From: Bordetella parapertussis
GTDB lineage: Bacteria > Pseudomonadota > Gammaproteobacteria > Burkholderiales > Burkholderiaceae_C
Length of the DNA stretch: 64,000 nucleotides
Assembly: GCA_945901125.1 (NCBI GenBank)
Contig: CAMDKD010000005.1
Coordinates: forward strand, 1-64,000
Direction of reading: 5' to 3'
A program made the position numbers and the translations under genes. The notes under the pieces are model-generated. The model ran no database searches. It was not told the origin of the DNA and worked only from the letters and a program-made list of their open reading frames with translations. Shown piece after piece: positions 41,807 through 50,571 of this stretch; the stretch's first letter is position 1; each line of letters starts with the position of its first letter.

Positions 41807-41985
41807 TCAAACCTGCGGAGCGGCCTCATCCAGCGGCACACCGCATTCACCGGCAGCCACGCCCTCGGGCAGCACCTGGGGTTTGTGCACGATACGCGTC
41901 AGCGGGTCGTATTCCACTTCTTTCAAAAACATGGCCAGCACCGCGTCCATGTTTTTGGCGTGGCCGTCAAACCAGACGGCCAATT
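41807..41985 (-). pseudogene. Truncated hemerythrin gene copy (3' end only)
   Basis: The minus strand encodes the C-terminal ~59 residues of the hemerythrin at 42894-43412, with a slightly different end (about LDEAAPQV), then loses similarity at 41985. The following ~55 bases to the VapC stop hold nothing recognised. It is the tail of a second hemerythrin gene whose 5' part is gone. Confidence 0.8.
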
Positions 41986-42039
41986 TATCAAAGTTTGGAG
42001 TTGTTTCATTGCTATTGGCTCGGGCCTAGAAAAAAATGA

Positions 42040-42509
42040 TCACTGGTTAAAAGCAATAAAGGGTGAATGCTTTTCGTCAAAGGCATAGCCCAGCAACTGC
42101 ATGGCATCTTGAACATCTGTTTGAGGAAAATCCAAGCCCTCAAAGAAAAGCGGTAAATTCTTTTGCTTAGCGATCGCATATGAAAAAAGATCGCCCATGT
42201 TCAGGCTGGCTGGGCTATGGCCTTTCCCGTAATTGGCGCAGCCTTGTCGCCCTAACTTGACCATGTTGACATCCAAAGCGACTATGTGGATTTTCAATTC
42301 TTGAAGTAACTCATCAAGCGGTTGTGTACCAGATGCGCTTTTTTGCCGATGAAAATGACAGACAACTCCATCCAAGTTCCTGCGCTCATAAAAAGCTGCA
42401 CTGTTTTTTTCAGTGCTTGCCGAAACGCTGTTGCAGAAGGCCGTCCTTCAAATATGCTCATGATGGCTGAGGAATCAACAACGGCAGCTTCAAGCACAGC
42501 ATTGTTCAT
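42040..42509 (-). pseudogene. VapC-like PIN toxin with a frameshift
   Basis: From an ATG at 42509, MNNAVLEAAVVDSSAIMSIF provides the first PIN acidic residue. The frame runs off to a stop after FIGKKAHLVHNRLMSYFKN. The correct continuation is one frame away: ASGTQPLDELLQELKIHIVA, then SLNMGDLFSYAIAKQKNLPL and FFEGLDFPQTDVQ, the normal second half. The switch lies at a run of six T on the + strand (42339-42344), a likely one-base slip. Either the toxin is dead or a programmed or strain-specific slip restores it. Confidence 0.8.
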
Positions 42510-42769
42510 TTTGGGAGCCCGAGTTCATCGTATTCAACCATGTCATGCATGGGACCTTGGTCTTTGGTTGGAAGCTTGTGGTAGCGGTCCAAGATATCGT
42601 CGATTTCATCCCGCGTTTGACGCGTTGACAAAGCCCTGGCCAATACTGCTTCTTCCAAAAGAACGATGGCCTCTTGCGTGAGGGTTCGGCGGTGCCCGTC
42701 TGCTTCGCGCTGAATCAATGACTTGAGCCGAACGGGGACACCTTTTAATTGCAACAACGCTGTTTCCAT
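42506..42769 (-). CDS. VapB-like antitoxin
   Basis: An 87-residue protein opening METALLQLKGVPVRLKSLIQ, a short DNA-binding region of the FitA/VapB type (RREADGHRRTLTQEAIVLLE is also helix-rich), with an acidic C-terminus that would bind the toxin. The stop overlaps the vapC start by four bases. With a frameshifted toxin next to it, it may persist as an orphan regulator. Confidence 0.75.
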   Translation of the reverse strand: METALLQLKGVPVRLKSLIQREADGHRRTLTQEAIVLLEEAVLARALSTRQTRDEIDDILDRYHKLPTKDQGPMHDMVEYDELGLPK

Positions 42770-42851
42770 GCTCTCGCTCCTACTAAATAATGCTCCTAAT
42801 CATAATGCTATGTGCATTCATTTGGAATTCAAAAAGAAGGCGTTAATCGAA

Positions 42852-42876
42852 AAAAAAGGGCCCGCAGGCCCTTTTT
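42852..42876. terminator. Hairpin terminator (copy 2)
   Basis: Same GGGCC/GGCCC hairpin as copy 1, with longer A run before and T run after, directly behind the hemerythrin gene. Confidence 0.85.
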
Positions 42877-42893
42877 ATTTAAGCGCTTAAACC

Positions 42894-43412
42894 TCAAGCC
42901 TGCGAACTGGCCTCATCCAGCGGCACACCGCATTCACCGGCGGCCACGCCCTCGGGCAGCACCTGGGGTTTGTGCACGATGCGCGTCAGCGGGTCGTATT
43001 CCACTTCTTTCAAAAACATGGCGAGCACCGCGTCCATGCTTTTGGCGTGGCCGTCAAACCAGACCGCCAATTCGCCGGTGAGTTGACGCACCAGTTTCAG
43101 GTTGCCGTCTTCCTGGCCGCGTCGCAGGGCTTCGCGCATGACTTTCAAAATCATGTCGTGTTCATCGGTGTGGCAGCCGCCGGGGCCGAAGCTCACATCT
43201 TGCATCCACTGGTTTTCGCCGCTGAAGTGTTCTTCGGTGTGGGCGATCAAATGCACAAAACTGTCAATCAATTTGTCTTCGGGCGCAAGCTCGGTGGCGG
43301 CCAGCAAGTCAACAAACTCGCGGTGCGTCTGGTCCATTTTGTCCATGTTGGTCACCAGGTCGTCGGACCAAGTGAGCGTGGCTTGTTCTTCTGTGCTTGT
43401 TGTCGTGGTCAT
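42894..43412 (-). CDS. Bacterial hemerythrin domain protein
   Basis: A 172-residue hemerythrin, an O2- or NO-binding di-iron helical bundle. Iron ligands fit the motifs MDQTHREFVDLL (His), FVHLIAHTEEHF (His/Glu), GCHTDEHDMIL (His plus Glu) and VWFDGHAKSMD (His/Asp). A ~45-residue tail follows the bundle. Its 3' end with terminator is duplicated ~1.1 kb away. Likely role: oxygen sensing, storage or delivery in a microaerobic lifestyle (inference). Confidence 0.9.
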   Translation of the reverse strand: MTTTTSTEEQATLTWSDDLVTNMDKMDQTHREFVDLLAATELAPEDKLIDSFVHLIAHTEEHFSGENQWMQDVSFGPGGCHTDEHDMILKVMREALRRGQEDGNLKLVRQLTGELAVWFDGHAKSMDAVLAMFLKEVEYDPLTRIVHKPQVLPEGVAAGECGVPLDEASSQA

Positions 43413-43542
43413 GGTGTGTCAGTGGGTTGCTTATAGTGAAAGGTCATCATAAACGCTGGAAGATCTCGCCGTCGGGCTGAACGCTATTGTCCCGTACAGC
43501 GGCGCGAGGCTTTTCCTTGTGGTGCGCTGCAAACATCCGTAT

Positions 43543-44169
43543 TCATATTGGCCAAGGCGGCGTGCACTGCCAATGCACCGATTCTTTCGTGAACGGATGC
43601 ACAAAGCCGAGTTCACTGGCGTGCAACATCAATCCGTGTTCGCTCTTTAGTGCCGGTGCATACAAAGCGTCCCCGATGATAGGGTGGTTGATGGCTTGCA
43701 AATGCACCCGCAACTGGTGGCTGCGCCCGGTCAAGGGTTGCAGTGTGAGCAATGAGGCATTCAGTTTCAAATCGTGTTTTAAGCAGCGCCATTGCGTCAC
43801 ACTGGGTTTGCCGTTGGCATCGACTTTTTGCAAGGGCCGGTTCGGCCAGTCAGCCAAGAGGGGCAGGTTGATGGTTTGCCAATCATCGGATAACGGCATG
43901 AAACCGTCCACCCATGCCATGTACTGTTTGTGTACCTGACGCGCTTCAAACAACATGCTCAAAGCGCGCTGGCTGTCGCTATGTAAGCCGAACACCATCA
44001 AGCCGGAGGTCGCCATGTCCAAGCGGTGCACCACCATAGCGGTCGGGTGCGTGGTTTGTAAACGCGTCAGCACGCAATCCTGTTTGTCCTCGCCGCGACC
44101 GGGCACGCTGAGCACACCGGCGGGCTTGTTCACTACCAAGAAATGGCTGTCTTCGAAAAGTATTTGCAT
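43543..44169 (-). CDS. RluA-family pseudouridine synthase
   Basis: A 208-residue pseudouridine synthase taken from the ATG at 44169 (MQILFEDSHFLVVNKPAGVL). The catalytic Asp lies in VVHRLDMATSGLMVFG. LLTLQPLTGRSHQLRVHL and HPIIGDALYAP are the other family motifs. There is no S4 domain, so it fits the short RluA/TruC-like group that modifies rRNA or tRNA; the exact site is not evident. It starts one base after the miaA stop, the last gene of a mutL-MFS-miaA-rluA run. Confidence 0.9.
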   Translation of the reverse strand: MQILFEDSHFLVVNKPAGVLSVPGRGEDKQDCVLTRLQTTHPTAMVVHRLDMATSGLMVFGLHSDSQRALSMLFEARQVHKQYMAWVDGFMPLSDDWQTINLPLLADWPNRPLQKVDANGKPSVTQWRCLKHDLKLNASLLTLQPLTGRSHQLRVHLQAINHPIIGDALYAPALKSEHGLMLHASELGFVHPFTKESVHWQCTPPWPI

Positions 44170-44170
44170 T

Positions 44171-45145
44171 TCAGCACACCAACAAACGCTGCAACAAAGC
44201 TTGCCATTGCGTTTGTAAATCAGACTGATCGCAGACCAGTACATGGCGCTGCGGCATGCTGCGCAACCAGGTCAACTGACGCTTAGCTAATTGGCGACTG
44301 GCGGCCACACCTGTGTCGCGCAAACGGCGCATGGCCCGCGCGTCGGGTGCTGCGTCTTGCAGGGCATCCAGCATGTCCCAGCATTGGCGGTAACCGACGC
44401 AACGCATGGAAGGCATGTCGGCATGCAAGTCGCCGCGCGCGCGCAATGCCCGCACTTCATCCAGCAGACCGTGTTGCAACATATCGTCAAAGCGTTGCTC
44501 AATGCGCTGGTGCAGCCAGTTGCGTTGCTCAGGCTCCAGCGAAACCAAGGCAATGTCCGGACCGGCGACGCGTGTAGCTCCGAAAAACGATGACAAAGGT
44601 TTGCCGCTGACCCGCCAGACTTCCAGCGCACGTGAAATACGTTGCGCATCGTTGGGCGGTAAACGCTGTGCAGTTACCTGATCTACCTTGGCGAGTTCAG
44701 CATGCAGTGCAGGCCAGCCTTCAGCCGCCGCCTGCTCTTCTATGTCGGCGCGAACCGTTGGCGAGGCCAAGGGCAAATCATCCAAGCCTTCGACCAGCGC
44801 TTTCAAATACAACATGGTGCCACCGACCAGCAAAGGCAGTTTGCCGCGCTCGCGTATGTCTGCGATCAAGCGCGTGGCGTCACGCGCAAACTCGGCTGCG
44901 CTATAGCTTTGCGAAGGATCGCGTATGTCAATCAAATGGTGCGGCACGGCTTGCAATTCTTCCCGCGACGGTTTGGCCGTGCCTATGTCCATGCCTTTAT
45001 AAACCAAGGCTGAATCTAGGCTGATGATCTCCAGTGGAACCTGCTGCGCCAAGGCCAGTGCCAAGGCGGTTTTGCCGCTGGCGGTAGGTCCCACCAGCGC
45101 CAGCGCCGCGTGCGCGGGCTTAGTCTGCTTTGACGGGCTCACCAT
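44171..45145 (-). CDS. miaA: tRNA dimethylallyltransferase MiaA
   Basis: A 324-residue enzyme that adds dimethylallyl to A37 of tRNAs reading UNN codons. The P-loop is LVGPTASGKTALALALAQQV. DSALVYKGMDIGTAKPSREE is the substrate motif (usually DSMQVYxGM) and DIRDPSQSYSAAEFARDA follows. PMRCVGYRQCWDML is near the tRNA-binding region. Its 5' end overlaps the upstream MFS gene by 26 bp, so expression is coupled. Confidence 0.95.
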   Translation of the reverse strand: MVSPSKQTKPAHAALALVGPTASGKTALALALAQQVPLEIISLDSALVYKGMDIGTAKPSREELQAVPHHLIDIRDPSQSYSAAEFARDATRLIADIRERGKLPLLVGGTMLYLKALVEGLDDLPLASPTVRADIEEQAAAEGWPALHAELAKVDQVTAQRLPPNDAQRISRALEVWRVSGKPLSSFFGATRVAGPDIALVSLEPEQRNWLHQRIEQRFDDMLQHGLLDEVRALRARGDLHADMPSMRCVGYRQCWDMLDALQDAAPDARAMRRLRDTGVAASRQLAKRQLTWLRSMPQRHVLVCDQSDLQTQWQALLQRLLVC

Positions 45146-46313
45146 GCCATTGCACCAAAGTCCAGGCGGTGGTCGCCAGAATCACTGCCCAGAAGGCGAC
45201 GCCATGCACCAGTGGAAACAGCGTGCCGTCAATGCTGTGACTCAGCCAGGCACCGGTGGCAAAGGCCGCCAGCATCATCAAAAATCCATTCAAAGCTGAA
45301 GCCGCACCGGCAGACAGTGGGAACGGTCCGACCGCACCGCTTTGACCGATAGGCTGGTGGATACCGTGCGCGATCACCATCGGGTACATGCCCAGCACCA
45401 GACTGGTCGCGCTGGCCCAACCGCCGTAAACCATCCAGCACAGCAATGCGCCGCTGCTGGCGCTGAGCGTACCGGCCAGCGCGATGGCGCGGCGCATGCC
45501 TATTTTGCGAAGCAGGTAACGGCAAATGATGGTGCCGGTGATGTACATGATGGACATGGACGACAGTATCCAGCCCAGTTGCAGACTCGATAAATGCAAG
45601 ACCTGTATAAACACAAACGATGAAGTGGCGAGGTACACAAACAAAACGCCATAGCCTGCCAGCGACAAGAGCGCAAACGCTCTGAACGTAGGGTGGCACA
45701 GCACCTGCCACCAGATGCCCAGCATGGTGGGCAAATGCAAGGCGCGCGGATTCGGCTGTTGCAGCGTTTCTTCAAACTGCCAGGCCACCAACAACAGTGT
45801 GGCCAGCGCATACAAGACCACCGACATCAAAGCCACTTGCCAGCCCCAGTGCTGACTGAGAAAACCGCCCACCGGCGGGCTGGTGCAGGCCATCAAACCC
45901 AAACCGGTCATGGACTTGGACATGACACGCGCACCTTTGGCCGGTTCGTACAAATCGCGCACCACAGCGCGCGCGCTGGTGATGACCGCGCCCATGGACA
46001 CACCTTGCAGAATGCGCCAGCCGACCAGCATTTCAATGTTGGTGCTCACCACACAGCCGATGGCCGCGATCAGGTACAAGCCCAAACCCAGCAGCATGAT
46101 GGGGCGTCTGCCCACTTTGTCAGAAAACGGGCCCCACAGCAATTGCGAGGTACCGAAAGCCAGCAGCAAACCGGTCAAGGTGTACTGCACCATGCCGACG
46201 CTGGCTTTCAAATCTGCCGCCAGTCCGGGCAGGGCGGGTAAATACAAATCGGTGGACACCGGTTGCAGGCCGATGGACAAGGCCAGCAGCAAAATCACCA
46301 GGTTAGCGTGCAT
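45120..46313 (-). CDS. Bcr/CflA-type multidrug efflux MFS transporter
   Basis: A 397-residue inner-membrane drug:proton antiporter with about 12 transmembrane helices, taken from the ATG at 46313 (MHANLVILLLALSIGLQPVS). The Bcr/CflA motif STDLYLPALPGLAADL and motif A GPFSDKVGRRPIMLLGLGLY are present. The start overlaps the mutL stop (TGATG) and the end overlaps miaA. Substrates are unknown. Confidence 0.9.
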   Translation of the reverse strand: MHANLVILLLALSIGLQPVSTDLYLPALPGLAADLKASVGMVQYTLTGLLLAFGTSQLLWGPFSDKVGRRPIMLLGLGLYLIAAIGCVVSTNIEMLVGWRILQGVSMGAVITSARAVVRDLYEPAKGARVMSKSMTGLGLMACTSPPVGGFLSQHWGWQVALMSVVLYALATLLLVAWQFEETLQQPNPRALHLPTMLGIWWQVLCHPTFRAFALLSLAGYGVLFVYLATSSFVFIQVLHLSSLQLGWILSSMSIMYITGTIICRYLLRKIGMRRAIALAGTLSASSGALLCWMVYGGWASATSLVLGMYPMVIAHGIHQPIGQSGAVGPFPLSAGAASALNGFLMMLAAFATGAWLSHSIDGTLFPLVHGVAFWAVILATTAWTLVQWHGEPVKAD

Positions 46314-48178
46314 CAACGGCCCCGTAAAAACAAGGCGTCGAGTTCGCGCATGCTGAGTTGACACCAGGTCGGGCGGCCATGGTTGCACTGGTCAGCGCGT
46401 TCTGTGGTTTCCATTTGTCTGAGCAAAGCGTTCATCTCTTCTATCGTCAGTTGACGGTTGGCGCGCACAGCAGCGTGACAAGCCATGGCGGCCAGCACAT
46501 CGTCGCGCGCGCGTTGCAGCACATGGTGTGCATCGTGTTGCGCCAGTTCGCCCAGCACACTGCGTGCGAGTGCGACCGCGTCGCCTTGCGCCAGCGAGGC
46601 CGGCACGCGGCGCACCGCCAATGAATTCGCCGACAAAATGGAAATATCCAACCCGAGCGCCGATAAGACCTCGGCGTGGCTTTCGCTGGTGGCGATTTCT
46701 TCGGCAGTGGCCGGAAACGATGCGGGTATCAACAGGTTTTGGCTTTGCAAGGAATGTTCTGCGAGCTGGGTTTTGAGTCGCTCGTAGACGATGCGCTCAT
46801 GCGCCGCATGCATATCCACCAGCACCAGGCCTTGGGCGTTTTCTGCCAGTATGTAAACGCCTTGCAATTGCGCCAAGGCTTTGCCCAGCGGCCATTCGCC
46901 CGACGGTAAAGGCGCAGCGCTGACAGGAGTGAATGGCGCTGGCTGCGGCTGCTCAAACGCATTGACCACCGAAGGCTGCCACAACTGACCTAAGTCTTTC
47001 AGCGGTTGCCCGGCCTGGGTTTGCCAAGGCAGACTGCTTTGTTGTTCAGTGCGCGGCGCGGCTTGTCCGAAGTTTTGCAAGCTGGAAATAGCCTGCTGTC
47101 TGTCTTGCACAAATGCAGTTCTGGATAAAGGGTCGCTGTCTGCCATGCCGCTCACAGGCTGACCTGCGCGCGACACCGACAATGCGCCAGACAAAGCGTG
47201 TTGCACCGCTTGGTGCACTTCGCGACTGTCTCTGAAGCGCACTTCGATTTTGGTCGGGTGCACATTCACGTCGACGCGTTGAGGATCGAGTTCCAGGTAC
47301 AGCGCATACACCGGCTGGCGTTGACCGTGCAACACATCTTCGTAGGCGCTACGCGCCGCGTGCGACAACACCTTGTCGCGCACATAGCGGCCGTTCACAT
47401 ACGCGTATTGGTGGTCGGCGCGGGCGCGCGCCGCATCCGGCACACCGGCGCGACCGCGCACACGCACTGCGCCGTGTTGGTGGTCTATCAACAACGATGT
47501 AGCCAGAAACTCCTGGCCCAGTACATCGGCCAGTCGCAAATCCAAGCCTTGTGCATGAGGTTGGGCGCGCCATTGCGCGATGATTTTTCCGTCGTGCCAC
47601 AAAGCAAAGCCCACATCGGGGCGGGCCAGCGCATGGCGTTTGAGTGATTCGAGGCAATGCGCGAGTTCGGTGGCGGTGGACTTTAAAAATTTGCGCCGCG
47701 CCGGCGTGCTGAAAAACAATTCTTTGACTTCCACCGTCGTGCCTGTGCTGCGTGCCACCGGGCGCAATTCGCCGCTGCGCGCATCGAGTTGCATGGCGTG
47801 GTCTTGCTCAGCGGTGCGCGACATCAGGCTGAGTTCGGACACAGCCGCGATAGCGGCCAAAGCTTCGCCGCGAAAACCCATGGTGGCGACAGATTCCAAG
47901 TCGTGCAGGCTGGCGATCTTGCTGGTGGCATGGCGCTTGAGTGCCAGCGGCATCTCTGAAGGCAGCAAGCCGCTGCCGTCGTCTTCCACGCTGATCAGTC
48001 GCACGCCACCTTCTACCAAGCGCACCACCACGTTGGCGGCACCGGCGTCCAGTGCGTTATCCACCAGTTCGCGCACCACAGATGCCGGGCGTTCGACCAC
48101 TTCGCCTGCGGCAATCTGGCTGATGAGTTCGTCGGGGAGTTCGCGGATACGGCGCGGCGGGGTAGAGGTGGAATTCAC
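46313..48178 (-). CDS. mutL: DNA mismatch repair protein MutL
   Basis: A 621-residue MutL. The GHKL ATPase domain shows LPDELISQIAAGEVVERPAS, DNALDAGAANVVVRLVEGG, TMGFRGEALAAIAAV and YAYVNGRYVRD. A variable linker (~340-430) is followed by the C-terminal dimerisation domain, with LVLVDMHAAHERIVYERLK and ending in a CNHGRPTW motif. No DQHA(x)2E(x)4E endonuclease motif is expected for this Dam-type-like MutL branch and none is seen beyond DMHAAHERIVYE, whose status I cannot settle. It heads the mutL-MFS-miaA-rluA operon. Confidence 0.96.
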   Translation of the reverse strand: MNSTSTPPRRIRELPDELISQIAAGEVVERPASVVRELVDNALDAGAANVVVRLVEGGVRLISVEDDGSGLLPSEMPLALKRHATSKIASLHDLESVATMGFRGEALAAIAAVSELSLMSRTAEQDHAMQLDARSGELRPVARSTGTTVEVKELFFSTPARRKFLKSTATELAHCLESLKRHALARPDVGFALWHDGKIIAQWRAQPHAQGLDLRLADVLGQEFLATSLLIDHQHGAVRVRGRAGVPDAARARADHQYAYVNGRYVRDKVLSHAARSAYEDVLHGQRQPVYALYLELDPQRVDVNVHPTKIEVRFRDSREVHQAVQHALSGALSVSRAGQPVSGMADSDPLSRTAFVQDRQQAISSLQNFGQAAPRTEQQSSLPWQTQAGQPLKDLGQLWQPSVVNAFEQPQPAPFTPVSAAPLPSGEWPLGKALAQLQGVYILAENAQGLVLVDMHAAHERIVYERLKTQLAEHSLQSQNLLIPASFPATAEEIATSESHAEVLSALGLDISILSANSLAVRRVPASLAQGDAVALARSVLGELAQHDAHHVLQRARDDVLAAMACHAAVRANRQLTIEEMNALLRQMETTERADQCNHGRPTWCQLSMRELDALFLRGR

Positions 48179-48298
48179 TGTCTGATTCTAGGTGACTGAG
48201 TGGCAACTTGATGGCCAAGTGCAGCGGTGTGCTTACGGCACCAGAGACATGCTGTTTCCTTCACGGCTGAGTTATATCGCTCGTGGATAATGAAAGGT

Positions 48299-48940
48299 AT
48301 GGACATACTCATCAGCTTGTTTGATTTCATTCTTCATATAGACCGTTATTTGGCCTTGCTGGTGCAAGAGCACGGGGCCTGGGTGTATCTGGTGCTGTTT
48401 CTGATTGTGTTTGTCGAAACCGGCGTGGTCGTCATGCCGCTGCTGCCGGGTGACTCGCTGTTGTTTGTGGTCGGCGCCATGGGCGGTTCGGGTTTGTTGA
48501 ACCTGCCGCTGGCCATGGTTTTGCTGGTGATAGCTGCCATCGCCGGCGACCAATGCAATTATTTAATAGGCCGCTATTTCGGCCAGCGGCTGCTGGACAG
48601 CAACTCGCGTTGGTTCAACCGCAAGTCGTACGACCAGGCGCATGCGTTTTATGAGAAATACGGTGGCCTGACCATCATTGCTGCGCGCTTTCTGCCTTTC
48701 GTTCGTACCTTCGCGCCTTTTGTCGCTGGTGTGTCGCACATGGACCGTGGCCGTTTCACGTTCTTCAATGTATCGGGTGCTCTTTTGTGGGTGGTCGGTG
48801 TCGCTGGCTTGGGGTATGTGTTCGGCAACATACCTTGGGTGCAACAGCATTTTGAAAAATTCATCTGGGCATTGATTGTGTTGCCCGGACTGGTTGCTGT
48901 CCGGGGTGCCATCAAGTCCCGCACGCAATCAGCCGGCTGA
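48299..48940 (+). CDS. DedA-family membrane protein
   Basis: A 213-residue inner-membrane protein from the ATG at 48299 (MDILISLFDFILHIDRYLAL); an ATG nine bases earlier is also possible. DedA/VTT features: FVETGVVVMPLLPGDSLLFV, GDQCNYLIGRYFGQRLL, and FYEKYGGLTIIAARFLPFVR with conserved Arg/Pro. Family members flip lipid carriers such as undecaprenyl phosphate or support proton-dependent envelope functions. Divergent from mutL. Confidence 0.92.
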   Translation: MDILISLFDFILHIDRYLALLVQEHGAWVYLVLFLIVFVETGVVVMPLLPGDSLLFVVGAMGGSGLLNLPLAMVLLVIAAIAGDQCNYLIGRYFGQRLLDSNSRWFNRKSYDQAHAFYEKYGGLTIIAARFLPFVRTFAPFVAGVSHMDRGRFTFFNVSGALLWVVGVAGLGYVFGNIPWVQQHFEKFIWALIVLPGLVAVRGAIKSRTQSAG

Positions 48941-48959
48941 AAAGCCAGACTTCGCCTAT

Positions 48960-50543
48960 TCACATAGACCGGTTGCGCGCCATCGGCGGGTTGCGTAAAA
49001 AATAATTTTCTATACCGGCCAGCAGCGCATCGGCCAACTGGTTTTGGTAAGTCTCGCTGAGCAGCAAAGCCTCTTCCTGCGGATTGCTGATGAACGCGGT
49101 TTCCACCAGCAGGCTGGGAATATCCGGCGCTTTCAATACCGCAAACCCGGCTTGTTCTACCTGCGGCTTGTGCAGTTTGCCGACACGCCTTATCTGGCTG
49201 AGCATTTCCACACCGAGCTTTAAGCTGTCATTGATTTGCGCCGTGGTGCTCATGTCGAACAAAGCGCGTTGCACATGCTGGTCTTGCACTTTGATGTTCA
49301 GACCGCCTATAGCGTCAGCACCGTTCTCTTTGTTGGCCATCCAGCGCGCGGCGGCACTGGATGCCGCACCCTGACTCAGCGCAAACACGCTGGCCCCGCT
49401 GGCCTGCGGGGTGAAAAATGCATCTGCATGCAAGCTGATGAACAAATCGGCTTGCACTTGCTGCGCTTTTTGCACCCGCACGTGCAGTGGCAGAAAAAAA
49501 TCTGCGTCGCGCGTCATGAAGGCGCGCAGCGGTAAATCGCCGCGCCGGGTTTTCAACACGGTTTTGTTGATGCGTTCGCGCAAGCGGTTGGCGATTTGCA
49601 GCACCACGTCTTTTTCGCGCGTGCCGTTCGGGCCTATGGCACCCGGGTCTTCGCCGCCGTGGCCGGGGTCGAGTGCCACCACCGCAAACCGGTCAAACAC
49701 CTGCTCGTTGTCCGACTTGCTTGCCACCGGGCGCGGCGTGTTGGTTGGCGTATTGACAGGAGCGGGCGCTGGTGTGCTGATAGCCGCTGTGTTGGCGGGC
49801 GGGTTGTTGCTGGTGACTGGTGAACTCGGCGAAGACGCAGGTTTGTTATTTGGCTGTGTTCCAACGACAGAAGGTGGTGCGGAAACCGGTGCAGCAGGTG
49901 AAGGCGGTGCAGGCTTGGCTGTAGCGGTCTGCGGCGGATTGACAGATGGCAGGGCAGACGTCAGTGCGCTGCTGCTTTGCACAGGTTTGGTCGTGACATC
50001 GGTGGTGTGGCTGGCGATCAGTTCATCCAAGGCATCACGCGCCGCCGGGAGTTTGTGTTCGTCCTTGAGTTTTTCTGCAATCAAAGCTTCCAGCGGGTCC
50101 ATGGCGTTCAAGGGGTACAAGTCCAGCACCAGTCGGTGTTGAAAGCTGGCCTGTGCCGCTTGTACAGGCTCCAGGTTGAACACCTGCGGTTTCACCGGTT
50201 GGCGCAAATCCATCACCAGGCGCACGGTGGTCGGTGTGAATTGACCGATGCGCACACCGCTGATGAACGGGTCGTCGCTGCGCACTTTGCCGACGAGTTC
50301 GCGCAGTTCGGCATTCAATTCAATGCCTTCAATGTCAACCGCCAGGCGCGGCGGCTGGCCGACTATGGTGTAGCGGGTGACCAGGGCGGTGTCGGACTCA
50401 ATGGTGACGCGGGTGTAGTCATTGGCCGGCCAGACCCGCACGCCCAGTATGGAGGCACCACGGGCCAACTGAGCGCGACCCAGCAACAGCACCAGTGTGC
50501 CGGCTTGTAACAGCGTGCGTCTGTGCATGTTCATGCTGTACAT
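48960..50543 (-). CDS. amiC: N-acetylmuramoyl-L-alanine amidase AmiC
   Basis: A 527-residue periplasmic amidase that cleaves septal peptidoglycan for cell separation. The N-terminus contains MHRRTLLQAGTLVLLLG, a twin-arginine-type signal as in AmiA/AmiC. An AMIN domain follows (~40-150), then a long Pro/Ala/Thr-rich linker (~190-280). The Amidase_3 catalytic domain has zinc ligands in ALDPGHGGEDPGAIGPNG (His), downstream Glu in TREKDVVLQIANRL, SLHADAFF (His) and VETAFISNPQEEALL (Glu). Start alternatives at 50534 and 50528. It follows tsaE. Confidence 0.94.
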   Translation of the reverse strand: MYSMNMHRRTLLQAGTLVLLLGRAQLARGASILGVRVWPANDYTRVTIESDTALVTRYTIVGQPPRLAVDIEGIELNAELRELVGKVRSDDPFISGVRIGQFTPTTVRLVMDLRQPVKPQVFNLEPVQAAQASFQHRLVLDLYPLNAMDPLEALIAEKLKDEHKLPAARDALDELIASHTTDVTTKPVQSSSALTSALPSVNPPQTATAKPAPPSPAAPVSAPPSVVGTQPNNKPASSPSSPVTSNNPPANTAAISTPAPAPVNTPTNTPRPVASKSDNEQVFDRFAVVALDPGHGGEDPGAIGPNGTREKDVVLQIANRLRERINKTVLKTRRGDLPLRAFMTRDADFFLPLHVRVQKAQQVQADLFISLHADAFFTPQASGASVFALSQGAASSAAARWMANKENGADAIGGLNIKVQDQHVQRALFDMSTTAQINDSLKLGVEMLSQIRRVGKLHKPQVEQAGFAVLKAPDIPSLLVETAFISNPQEEALLLSETYQNQLADALLAGIENYFLRNPPMARNRSM

Positions 50544-50571
50544 CGGCGGGAAAAAGCAGCGACGGTGTGTT

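Larger units (their letters stand above)
41765..41985. repeat. Direct repeat copy 1: terminator plus hemerythrin 3' end
   Basis: About 221 bp match 42852-43072 with roughly nine mismatches counted by eye. The unit comprises the terminator hairpin GGGCCCGCAGGCCC and the 3' end of a hemerythrin gene. The repeats enclose the VapBC-like locus. Confidence 0.9.
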
